Source: an uncultured Bacteroidales bacterium
GTDB lineage: Bacteria > Bacteroidota > Bacteroidia > Bacteroidales > F082
Assembly (NCBI GenBank): GCA_947303055.1
Contig: CAMYXV010000003.1
Coordinates: 1-59,732, forward strand
Reading direction: 5' to 3'
DNA: 59,732 nt
The notes under the pieces are model-generated. The model was not told the DNA's origin, ran no database searches, and saw nothing but the letters and a program-made list of their open reading frames with translations. Below, piece by piece: positions 1-8,696 of the stretch. Positions within the stretch are counted from its first letter, which is position 1. Every line of letters begins with the position of its first letter. The position numbers were made by a program, and so were the translations under genes.

Positions 1-2002
1 CTTTATCCAGCACTTTCTCGTTGACCTTCACGGGATAGCGTTCCTTGAGCGACTGCACCCATTTCTGTTCGAGTTCCACTTGATAGTCGGAGGTGACTAG
101 ACCACGGGCTTCCTTGAGGGTCTTGGGCTCGGGTTTGCGCACCTCTCTGATGCAGACGATGGTGGTCGACTGGTCAACGGTGGAGGGGATCTCGTTTCTC
201 ACGCCCACCTTCCATTCGGTTTGGTCGACGTATTGGTTGTCACCTTTTTGGTAGTAGCCCTTGCGTACGAATGCATAGCCGATGGAGTCGCGCTGGATGG
301 CGCTTCTCAAGCTGTCGAGTTCAATACCATTGTCGAGTAAGGCCTTCACCTTGGGCAGAGATTCAGGACGTGTCACAGTAATGATGGAAGCCTGGACGCG
401 GTCGCCCCACATGTATTTGGCGGCGTTACGCTCGTGGAACTCTTTCAGACCAACAGTGTCTTTCACGGCCTTGTTCCACACTTCGCGATCCATGAGGTCG
501 AAGAGCATGATGCCGTCCTTATATTCCTGCACCAAAGCCTTGAACTCGGGATATTTGTCCTCAAGGTGAGCGTCAGCATAGTCCAAAATGGTTTCATTGC
601 GGAAGTTTTCGTATAGCTGATAGGCATAGGTGGCTGGCGTGACATATTTTTGTGCCGTCATGTTCTTCTTGATGTAAGCCACAAAGTCCTTGACCTTGGT
701 GGGGTTGTTCTCCAAGGTAAACAAGGTGGCATTCAAGTCCACATCGTCGGCGGGTTCGTAAGCCTTGCGCAGGATGGTGCTGTCGATGGTGGCCAAAAAA
801 GCCTCCAGATTCTTGTCGTTTTGCTTGAACTTATACTCGCTCTTCACCTGTTTGAGCACCACTTCTTCCGACTTCTTAGAACGTTGGTCTTTCTCGATGC
901 GCTCGCTCAAGCCATTTGACTCCTTCTCGAAAGAGCCCACACCTGACTTGCTCAATAGTTTGATGATATGGTAGCCGTAGTTGGTGCGGACGGGTTTGGC
1001 TATCTGGTCGATTTCCAACGACTTGCAGGCTTCGATGAACTCGGGCACAATGCGGCTGACGGTAAAGCTACTCAAAGCGCCATTGCGGTTGACGGTGCCT
1101 TTGTCATCGCTGTATTGCTTCACCATCTCGTTCCAGTTCTTGCCGTCTTGGGCCATCAGCTGATTGTAGATGTTGTCGGCTTTCTGCTTCATGGCAGCCT
1201 CGTCTTCGGCGGAGGCATCGAAGGGCAGTTGCAGGAAGATATGGGCAGCTTGCACCGCGCCCATGGCATCGGTCACGCTTTGCACCTTAATGATATGGTA
1301 GCCGAAATCGCTGCGCACAGGCATAGAGATCTCACCTTCCTTGGTGTTGTAGGCACCTGTTTCAAAGGGGTAGACCATATCGAAGACGGTGAAATAACCC
1401 AAGTCACCGTGGTTGCCTGGACGGGCAGGTGTCTGGTCGGTGGCTTTCATGCCTTTGGCCGAGGGGTCGTCTGAGTATTGGTCGGCAAGAGCACCAAAAT
1501 CGGCGTCTTTGGCTAAAGCCTTCTTGCGGATATCCATGGCTTTGTTGTAGGCCTTCAAGGTGTCCGACGGCAGGGCGTTCTTGTCGCAGCGGACAAGGAT
1601 GTGCGAGGCGCGGATGTCCTTCAGCTTGCGTTGATAGGCTTCCTGCAGCAGTTCGTCGGTGATGTCGTCGCTACTCATGAAGGGCTTGGCCAATTGCTTG
1701 CGGTAGCCCGCCAATTCCTTTTGGAACTTCGCGCTGGTGTCCAGTTTCAGACGTTCGGCCTCCATCACTTTCATGCGGAAGGTGGTAAACAGTTCGAGAT
1801 ACTCGTCTACAGATTTCTTCTCGATGACATCGCTCTTGAGGTTGTTCTTGTAATACACATCACAGAACTCCTTCACGGTGACGTCTTGGTCGCCAATGGT
1901 CATCAACACCTGCTTGTCGATCTTCGATTGGGCATTGGCAAACAAAGTCGGCATCAAAATTGATGCTAACAAAAACATTTTCAAAAAGTTGACTTTTCTC
2001 AT
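1..2002 (-). CDS. Periplasmic peptidyl-prolyl isomerase, SurA/PpiC type (partial)
   Basis: The frame is open from an ATG at 2002 to the left edge, so the C-terminus is missing; 667 residues are visible. A signal peptide covers about residues 1-25 (basic start, hydrophobic core, ANAQ cleavage region). Two parvulin-type rotamase domains follow, at about 130-240 and 251-350, each ending in a GYHIIK motif; the first opens with RASHILV. A long helical, charged region follows. The family folds outer-membrane proteins by isomerising X-Pro bonds in the periplasm. The tandem parvulin layout is like SurA, but the long extra C-terminal part is more typical of Bacteroidota homologues. The family call is firm; orthology to surA is not established. 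Confidence 0.9.
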   Translation of the reverse strand, partial: MRKVNFLKMFLLASILMPTLFANAQSKIDKQVLMTIGDQDVTVKEFCDVYYKNNLKSDVIEKKSVDEYLELFTTFRMKVMEAERLKLDTSAKFQKELAGYRKQLAKPFMSSDDITDELLQEAYQRKLKDIRASHILVRCDKNALPSDTLKAYNKAMDIRKKALAKDADFGALADQYSDDPSAKGMKATDQTPARPGNHGDLGYFTVFDMVYPFETGAYNTKEGEISMPVRSDFGYHIIKVQSVTDAMGAVQAAHIFLQLPFDASAEDEAAMKQKADNIYNQLMAQDGKNWNEMVKQYSDDKGTVNRNGALSSFTVSRIVPEFIEACKSLEIDQIAKPVRTNYGYHIIKLLSKSGVGSFEKESNGLSERIEKDQRSKKSEEVVLKQVKSEYKFKQNDKNLEAFLATIDSTILRKAYEPADDVDLNATLFTLENNPTKVKDFVAYIKKNMTAQKYVTPATYAYQLYENFRNETILDYADAHLEDKYPEFKALVQEYKDGIMLFDLMDREVWNKAVKDTVGLKEFHERNAAKYMWGDRVQASIITVTRPESLPKVKALLDNGIELDSLRSAIQRDSIGYAFVRKGYYQKGDNQYVDQTEWKVGVRNEIPSTVDQSTTIVCIREVRKPEPKTLKEARGLVTSDYQVELEQKWVQSLKERYPVKVNEKVLDK

Positions 2003-2137
2003 TGTTGATATTTTTACTATTTGTTCTTTCAATGTTGCGAAACGGGCGGTAAAATTACACAAAAACCGCCAAACTTCATCCAATATTTTTAAATAACGGT
2101 GAAATTTGGCGGATAGTATGTCTCGCGGTGGCGAGGA

Positions 2138-2551
2138 TCAAGGCTTCTTCAATGCGCCTTCCACTTGGAGACCGTCGCCAATCACTTTGAAGTCGCTCAC
2201 GGTAATCGCGTCGAACACCGGTTTTATCTGTTCAATTGAACCTAAATGAATCAAGAAATAGTTGTTGTCTTGCTTCTCCAATAGGCCTTCCGGAATCTTG
2301 TTCTTCAGCACACTGAGAGCGGTATTCAATAATATTTCAGTGCCTTTCCCAGCCGAAACTTGCACTAATAAGTCGCTGTCCCTCAATTCCTCGATGATTA
2401 GGTCGACAGTGAGGTTTTTCTTTATGATACCCAGGTCGAGCGGGTAGGTGACTTGGATGGTCTTTTCATCGACGCTGGAGAAAGAGATGTTTTGCTCAGC
2501 TTTTTCAAGCAGAATGTCTTGCAATTCAGGGAAAGAAATGGAAGCTTTCAT
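2138..2551 (-). CDS. Hypothetical protein, 137 aa
   Basis: I do not recognise this protein. It has no signal peptide or membrane segment and reads as a small soluble alpha/beta domain (KASISFPELQDILLEKAEQ at the start, then alternating strands and helices). It lies between guaB and the isomerase gene, on the same strand. A small CTCGC/GCGAG hairpin at 2122-2135 sits directly after the stop. Good codon structure and start-to-stop integrity support a real gene. No function can be inferred. Confidence 0.7.
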   Translation of the reverse strand: MKASISFPELQDILLEKAEQNISFSSVDEKTIQVTYPLDLGIIKKNLTVDLIIEELRDSDLLVQVSAGKGTEILLNTALSVLKNKIPEGLLEKQDNNYFLIHLGSIEQIKPVFDAITVSDFKVIGDGLQVEGALKKP

Positions 2552-2598
2552 TTAGATATGATTTAGATTGTAAGTCTTTCTGATTAGGACTTATGAAC

Positions 2599-2663
2599 AA
2601 TGACCATGACTGCCTAAACAAAAACAATAAATTTTAACCTTTTGTAGATGCGGTCATGGTCAT
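2599..2663. repeat. Inverted repeat 3' of guaB
   Basis: ATGACCATGACTGC (2599-2612) is the reverse complement, bar one base, of GCGGTCATGGTCAT (2650-2663), with about 37 nt between. In the guaB direction it lies just past the stop codon but no T-run follows, so it may be an RNA-stabilising stem rather than an intrinsic terminator. Confidence 0.5.
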
Positions 2664-2679
2664 AGTTTCGATTTTTCAA

Positions 2680-4158
<1,479 letters not shown>

Positions 4159-4177
4159 TTAGGTTTTAATTAATCTG

Positions 4178-4185
4178 CAAAGATA
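4178..4185 (-). promoter_or_regulatory. guaB promoter -7 box
   Basis: On the minus strand this reads TATCTTTG followed by CAG, the Bacteroidota -7 consensus TAnnTTTG, 26 bp upstream of the guaB ATG. No convincing -33 TTG is visible. Confidence 0.7.
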
Positions 4186-4227
4186 CGGCTTTTTTCGATT
4201 GGATAGGTGAAGTTGCCCTAAAAAATG

Positions 4228-4256
4228 GCAAAAGCCACCATTTCGGTGGCTTTTGC
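4228..4256 (-). terminator. Intrinsic terminator, probably the original ssrA terminator
   Basis: GCAAAAGCCACC and GGTGGCTTTTGC form a perfect 12-bp stem with a 5-nt loop; on the minus strand a T6 run follows. It is separated from the leftover ssrA 3' end (4261-4280) by only a few bases. Before integration it would therefore have stood immediately downstream of ssrA and terminated the tmRNA. Confidence 0.8.
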
Positions 4257-4260
4257 GTTC

Positions 4261-4280
4261 AAAAAGTGGAGATGGAGGGA
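4261..4280. repeat. Left attachment site (attL) core, copy of the ssrA 3' end
   Basis: AAAAAGTGGAGATGGAGGGA is identical over 20 bp to 45037-45056, which is the 3' end of the tmRNA gene; identity stops at both edges (next base C here, G at ssrA). A tyrosine recombinase gene starts 330 bp inside. This is the expected scar of site-specific integration into the 3' end of a tRNA or tmRNA gene. Confidence 0.9.
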
Positions 4281-4407
4281 CAATTTGGCTAATCACTTGT
4301 GAGGGCCTAAAAACTCATTAATCACGGATTTTCAATTTGTTTGATTATTTGAATGATTTCATAGCCATCTCGAAAAATCATAAGGCATCATAAACCGAGG
4401 GACCACG

Positions 4408-4450
4408 TGGTACCCTTCATAATCATTTAATACGCTCGAATGGTACCCTT
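4408..4450. repeat. Candidate integrase arm-type sites (left)
   Basis: TGGTACCCTT occurs at 4408-4417 and again at 4441-4450, between attL and the integrase gene. The core resembles, in inverted orientation, the AAAAAGGGGAC repeats near the right end. The role as integrase or excisionase binding sites is inferred from position. The rest of 4281-4549 shows no gene. Confidence 0.4.
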
Positions 4451-4549
4451 TGTTTTTCTATGAAAAATGGCTTTTTGTCAGATTCCAACTTTTCAAAAAG
4501 AATTTTCTCATTTCTGCCAAAAGACCTTGCGCTATTAGTCAAACAGTAG

Positions 4550-4557
4550 TACTTTTG
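4550..4557 (+). promoter_or_regulatory. Integrase promoter
   Basis: TACTTTTG matches the TAnnTTTG -7 box, with a TTG at about 4525 as a possible -33 element at the usual spacing. It lies 53 bp before the integrase ATG. Confidence 0.55.
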
Positions 4558-4610
4558 CCCCAAAATAGCAAGAGTTCAAGGCATAAAGTGACAAATAATC
4601 ACGGAGAATA

Positions 4611-5960
4611 ATGATTAAGATAAAGTATAACACTCGCGTTTTCATTGATAAAAGGACAAGTCGTATAAAGATTCGTATTCGATGGAATAATCAGGAAACA
4701 ACGCTCTCAATGTCATGTAGGGCGGATGCGGCAAAATGGGATGAAACTAAGCAAAGACCATCTTCAGGGACTATGCATGTTTTTAGGGACCAGAACATGA
4801 GTGCTCGTGCGTTGACGGCAGAAATAGACCAAGCATTAGATGAAATCAATGAAGCGTTTACGCGATGCGAATTGGATTCGGTTATGCCCACAAAGGAAGC
4901 GTTGAAAGTCATGATTCGTGGTGAACAGCCGCAAAAAGAACCGGTAAAGTTGAAAAAGACTTTTGATGAACTTTTTGAAGAATTTATGAACGTAGTTGGC
5001 GATGAGCATAATTGGACAGAAAAGGTTCATTATAAATACGTTCAGGCATGGAACCAACTGCATAGCTGCTTTCCTCGCATCACTATCGAAACCTTGACCA
5101 AGGACAAAATGCGTGAACTTAGGAATTGGTACATTGAGAACCATTACCGAAATGTTACCATAAAAAAGCAATTTTCGTTTTTGAGAACATTTTTGAAGTG
5201 GCTCCAATCAGAAGGTTACGAGATTCGGCCGGGCGTTGTTGATTACAAGCCCAATTTGACCATCGTGCCGAAGACAGTAACTTTTTTGAAGTATGATGAG
5301 TTGATGAAGTTCTACGACCATAAGTTTGCTGGCGGACACTCTAATTGGGAAACTGCAAGGGATTTGTTTTGCTTCATGGCGTTCACGTCCCTCCGCTATT
5401 CAGATCTTGCTGGATTGAAAAGAGCCAATGTGCATGATGATCATCTCGAGATAGTTACTCAAAAGACGCATGATAAACTTTCAATACCACTTATCAGCTA
5501 CGCTAAGGATATTATTCATAAATATGAGGGCGTTGATTACAAAAAAGGAGTCATGTTCCCCGTGCCATCCAATCAGAAACTGAACTCTAATCTAAAGGAA
5601 GCTGCCAAAGAAGCAGGTCTGGAGCGTGAAGTGTCGTTATTGTACTACAAAGGTTCGAAACGCCACGAGGAAGTTAGAAAGTTTTATGAGATTATCGGCT
5701 GTCATGACGGAAGGAGAACTTTTGTATGCTGTTCCTTGTCATTCGGCATTCCCCCCACCGTTGTAATGAGTGTCACTGGGCATTCTACATACAAGGCGAT
5801 GCAACCTTACATTGAGGTCTGTGATGAAACTCAACAAAAGGAGTTGGCTAAATGGGAACAAAAAGGCAACTCGTTGAAAGATGATGTTGCTAAAAAATTG
5901 GCAAATGCAGATGAAGAGATGTTGAAAAAGGTAATAGCACTACTCGATTCTGGTCAATAA
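4611..5960 (+). CDS. Tyrosine recombinase / integrase
   Basis: This site-specific recombinase of 449 aa has the usual Bacteroidota layout: an N-terminal arm-binding domain (about 1-105), a SAM-like core-binding domain (about 115-215) and a C-terminal catalytic domain. Visible catalytic residues are Arg262 in TSLRYSDL, a probable Lys285, His365 and Arg368 in HDGRR, His391 in TGHSTYK, and the nucleophile Tyr400 in QPYIEV. It sits just inside attL and is the likely enzyme for integration at and excision from the ssrA 3' end. In the excised circle it would lie directly downstream of the DUF3853 gene across attP. An intrinsic terminator follows the stop codon. Confidence 0.95.
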   Translation: MIKIKYNTRVFIDKRTSRIKIRIRWNNQETTLSMSCRADAAKWDETKQRPSSGTMHVFRDQNMSARALTAEIDQALDEINEAFTRCELDSVMPTKEALKVMIRGEQPQKEPVKLKKTFDELFEEFMNVVGDEHNWTEKVHYKYVQAWNQLHSCFPRITIETLTKDKMRELRNWYIENHYRNVTIKKQFSFLRTFLKWLQSEGYEIRPGVVDYKPNLTIVPKTVTFLKYDELMKFYDHKFAGGHSNWETARDLFCFMAFTSLRYSDLAGLKRANVHDDHLEIVTQKTHDKLSIPLISYAKDIIHKYEGVDYKKGVMFPVPSNQKLNSNLKEAAKEAGLEREVSLLYYKGSKRHEEVRKFYEIIGCHDGRRTFVCCSLSFGIPPTVVMSVTGHSTYKAMQPYIEVCDETQQKELAKWEQKGNSLKDDVAKKLANADEEMLKKVIALLDSGQ

Positions 5961-5973
5961 ATAGCACAATAAC

Positions 5974-5995
5974 AATCCTTTAGCAAGGGTTTTTT
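5974..5995 (+). terminator. Intrinsic terminator of the integrase gene
   Basis: AATCCTT-TAGC-AAGGGTT forms a 7-bp stem with one G-U pair and a 4-nt loop, followed by a T-run, 14 bp after the integrase stop. Confidence 0.7.
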
Positions 5996-6349
5996 AAATA
6001 CCGGTGTTTGAGAGGTAATGCTTTTGACACCTTATTAATACGCATCTTTACAGGTGTCGCCATTATACCCTAACTTTTTCAATTCATACCCTATCCATGA
6101 CGGTTTTCGCTGTTAGTGGAATGTGTGTTTACTTTTGCTGGCGGAAACACTTTAGCCGATGATGTGGTCGTTCAACTTTGGGGAAGGCGCGACTTAACCA
6201 AAGAAACAGGAGTAGTTTCCTTAATTCTTTTTTACTTTCTTCTGTTTGATGATTATGAAAGCTTCATACGGCATCATAAAGCATCATGAACAATCAATTA
6301 AAATATTGAAAATCAATATTTTATAGTTGCGATCAAAAGAAATAATCCC
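5996..6349. other. Non-coding stretch with possible small RNA promoter
   Basis: No credible gene is seen. The stretch holds a GACACC/GGTGTC inverted repeat (6026-6058) and a good -7 box TACTTTTG at 6130-6137 with no ORF close downstream. It also holds repeats of GCATCATAAA near 6263-6290 that recur near 4383. A small RNA or regulatory sites are possible. Confidence 0.35.
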
Positions 6350-6357
6350 TATTTTTG
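6350..6357 (+). promoter_or_regulatory. Promoter of the 6377-8380 gene group
   Basis: TATTTTTG followed by CAG is a consensus -7 box; a TTG at 6327-6329 lies 20 bp upstream as the -33 element. It is 20 bp before the ATG at 6377. Confidence 0.7.
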
Positions 6358-6376
6358 CAGCGTAAAATTCACTTAT

Positions 6377-6583
6377 ATGAACAAGAATAAAAGTTTCATT
6401 GATGTGTGTCATCAAGATGGCACTAATGTCGAAATTAACTTGAGCCACACTTGTAGCAACCCTTCTTACAGCGGCTTCATGCCAGTTGACTCCTTTACAA
6501 CACACTTCATCATTGGCATCGCCGTAGCGACTGAGGTGTTGGTACGTATTGAATCATGGTATAACTTAAAAACACAAAAATGA
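6377..6583 (+). CDS. Small hypothetical protein, 68 aa
   Basis: I do not recognise the product. It directly follows a consensus promoter and its stop codon overlaps the next start (ATGA at 6580-6583), which argues for translational coupling and for a real gene. The C-terminal half contains a short hydrophobic stretch (THFIIGIAVATEVLV) that could be membrane-associated. Confidence 0.5.
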   Translation: MNKNKSFIDVCHQDGTNVEINLSHTCSNPSYSGFMPVDSFTTHFIIGIAVATEVLVRIESWYNLKTQK

Positions 6584-6732
6584 ATACAGTAACAAATCAT
6601 TGGTATAAGCCGACCTTGGCGACTTGGTTTGGCTTGGTGCTCATCATCATGGGTGGCATCGTGGTATATAATAATCATAAGAATGATCCACAAAAGCAAG
6701 AGCATGAGCAACGCAATTCAACACGGAAATAA
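6580..6732 (+). CDS. Small single-pass membrane protein, 50 aa
   Basis: This short reading frame runs from the ATG at 6580 to TAA at 6730-6732. It has one clear membrane span (residues about 14-30, TWFGLVLIIMGGIVVY) and a highly charged tail rich in Lys, Glu, Gln and His. It overlaps the stop of the gene before it and the start of the ATPase gene after it, consistent with a tightly coupled operon. A role as a membrane anchor or partner for the downstream protein is only a guess. Confidence 0.5.
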   Translation: MNTVTNHWYKPTLATWFGLVLIIMGGIVVYNNHKNDPQKQEHEQRNSTRK

Positions 6733-8380
6733 TAGAGTAAGCACTAATGAACCTAAGGATATGCTTGGTTTTATTCTCATGCTGGCTGGAGGTGCTTTAG
6801 TAATAGGTGACCCAATCGTTCAACTCTTTGTGGGAAAAAAAGAGGCGGAGACTAAGGCTTACGGCGAAAATCGCAAGGCCGATGGTGACCTCTACGAAAA
6901 AAAAGCACAAGTTGACGTGGAAAAGGCCAAAGCTATGTACGACATCAGGCAGAATGGTAAGGGAGAAACTACGGCGCAACCCGAACATGGAGCCGCTTCC
7001 AACACTGTTGATGAAGAGCCGCCTCGTACGTCATCATGGCTGAAAGATTTCAAGTCGAAACACAAAATGCCAGCATTGCCTCCCATTGTCGGTCCCATTG
7101 TCAAAGCTTTTCCCGAAGGATTCCAGGACGCCATCATGATGGCACAATTGAGCGGCTTCGGGGCCATGGCATTCTCGAAAGTCCGTGCAATGTTTAGTGA
7201 TAGCGTTCTTCACGCACCGAACATTCAAGTCATAGTCGAAGCGCCATCCGGCTCAGGTAAGGGCAAGATCAAATTTGTGTTGGACCGCCTGTTTGAACGT
7301 GTATACAATGCAGATACGGGTAAGCTCAATGATCACGACCAAGCAAAGCACATCGTTCAAACGATGGGTGCCCATACCTCACAGGCGGCCTACTTTGAAC
7401 GACTGCTTAATAACCAGGGCGTTCACAATTTCTTGTTTGAGGAGGAAATCAGTACTGCGGTTAGGGCAAGAAGCAGCAGCACAGGACTTGACATGGACTA
7501 TTATTGTAAAGCATTTGACAACGGTCTCGTTCAAAAGAATACCATGAACCATCAAGGCCGCACAAACATCTTCATGAATTTCGTACTCACTGGTCCGAGA
7601 GTAGACGTGAACCGTTTCGTGAGAGCGAAAGATGTCGAAGGTGGTCCGGCTTCACGTATGGCTTTTTGCACGCTTGAACAAGATGAGAGCGGGATGCCAA
7701 ACTTCAACTTCGATGAGTCTGAGCTGGAGGTTTATCGCAATATGATTGACCAATGGCGCAAGAAGTACTGCTATACGACTGACGCTACTGGAAAAGACAC
7801 GGCTTGTCCAGAGACCAAAGCCAATCTTGATTATGTCAGAGAAGCTCTTGACAGATGGGTTAAAAAGCAGAAACACCTCGCTGACTCAGAAGAACAATCT
7901 GTTCGAGACATCTTCAAAGAGCGGTTTTCAGCTGCCGCCTTTAATTGTGCCATCGTAATTGCCGGCTTGTACGACTTCAAAAATGACTCGTCGACAAGAA
8001 CTAAGGTTGTGGACCTTACTATCTACATCGCTGACTATTACATGGAACGCTTCCTCAAAAAATATGGTGAAGAAGCTCAAAAAATCAACGATGAAAACTT
8101 GGCTGCGGAACAAGTCTTCGCAGAAAGCAACGAAGATAATGACAGTGTCTGTGACAAGGAAACCTCCCTCAAGATGCTTCTTAAGTATGAACGAGGTGTA
8201 TATGGTTATCAAAGGATCGCAAAAGAGTTCAACCTCTATTGCGGGAAGTATCACGAACCCGATGGGAAGAAAGTGCAAAGATCTTTACAGAATCTTGCAG
8301 CTGCTTATGGTTGCTTCGATGCTGAAGGAAATCCTGACATCATGGAGGCCAAGAATAGGCTCTTGAACGGCACACTCTAA
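6704..8380 (+). CDS. DUF3987-like P-loop ATPase with N-terminal membrane segment
   Basis: From the ATG at 6704 the protein is 558 aa. An upstream ATG at 6683 is possible, and the longer frame from 6629 reads through the small membrane gene, so it is less likely. A hydrophobic segment lies at about residues 20-43. A P-loop APSGSGKGK (about 180-188) and an acidic Walker B-like LFEEE (about 244-248) follow. The layout resembles the DUF3987 helicase/primase-associated ATPases of Bacteroidota mobile elements, which are linked to element replication. The membrane segment is unusual for that family. Family assignment is moderate; a replication role is inferred from position beside iteron-like repeats. 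Confidence 0.65.
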   Translation: MSNAIQHGNNRVSTNEPKDMLGFILMLAGGALVIGDPIVQLFVGKKEAETKAYGENRKADGDLYEKKAQVDVEKAKAMYDIRQNGKGETTAQPEHGAASNTVDEEPPRTSSWLKDFKSKHKMPALPPIVGPIVKAFPEGFQDAIMMAQLSGFGAMAFSKVRAMFSDSVLHAPNIQVIVEAPSGSGKGKIKFVLDRLFERVYNADTGKLNDHDQAKHIVQTMGAHTSQAAYFERLLNNQGVHNFLFEEEISTAVRARSSSTGLDMDYYCKAFDNGLVQKNTMNHQGRTNIFMNFVLTGPRVDVNRFVRAKDVEGGPASRMAFCTLEQDESGMPNFNFDESELEVYRNMIDQWRKKYCYTTDATGKDTACPETKANLDYVREALDRWVKKQKHLADSEEQSVRDIFKERFSAAAFNCAIVIAGLYDFKNDSSTRTKVVDLTIYIADYYMERFLKKYGEEAQKINDENLAAEQVFAESNEDNDSVCDKETSLKMLLKYERGVYGYQRIAKEFNLYCGKYHEPDGKKVQRSLQNLAAAYGCFDAEGNPDIMEAKNRLLNGTL

Positions 8381-8408
8381 GCCACGCATAGTCTTTATCT
8401 GTGATGGG

Positions 8409-8438
8409 GGCTGACTTCGGTCGGCCTCTTTTTTTTTG
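8409..8438 (+). terminator. Intrinsic terminator after the ATPase gene
   Basis: GGCTGAC-TTCG-GTCGGCC forms a 7-bp stem with one G-U pair, capped by a stable TTCG tetraloop, followed by TCTTTTTTTTTG. Confidence 0.85.
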
Positions 8439-8469
8439 TTATTGGACGCCCCACAATTGCGGTTCTTTG

Positions 8470-8632
8470 GTGTGGCAAAGCATTGAAAAGTCGTGGCAAA
8501 TACCACTTTTTTGTGTGGCAATCGTGATTAATTGTGTGGCATCACCTATGGCAAGCCTAAGCGGGAAAAAAGCATGTATTTTGAATATCAATTGTTTACA
8601 ATCAAACAGCCTGTTGCCATACCTTGCCACAC
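8470..8632. repeat. Iteron-like GTGTGGCA repeats
   Basis: GTGTGGCA occurs at 8470-8477, 8513-8520 and 8534-8541, and inverted as TGCCACAC at 8625-8632. A partial copy, CGTGGCAAA, lies near 8492. No gene lies in 8440-8696. Short repeated sites next to a replication-type ATPase gene suggest binding sites for an initiator or regulator. Confidence 0.45.
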
Positions 8633-8633
8633 G

Positions 8634-8669
8634 AAAAAAATCACCATCGGATTCTGTTCCGATGGTGAT
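8634..8669 (-). terminator. Intrinsic terminator of the helicase-like gene
   Basis: ATCACCATCGGA (8640-8651) and TCCGATGGTGAT (8658-8669) form a perfect 12-bp stem with a 6-nt loop. On the minus strand a T7 run follows, 28 bp past the stop of the gene at 8697. Confidence 0.9.
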
Positions 8670-8696
8670 GGACTGGTTTATGGATGCGGCGCGGTG

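Noticed and set aside
968-1474. A 168-codon plus-strand frame
   Set aside because: It is antisense to the two parvulin domains of the isomerase gene, which are unmistakable on the minus strand.
6629-6703. Upstream start of the DUF3987-like ATPase
   Set aside because: It would overlap most of the 50-aa membrane-protein gene in another frame; later ATGs at 6683 or 6704 leave the small gene intact.
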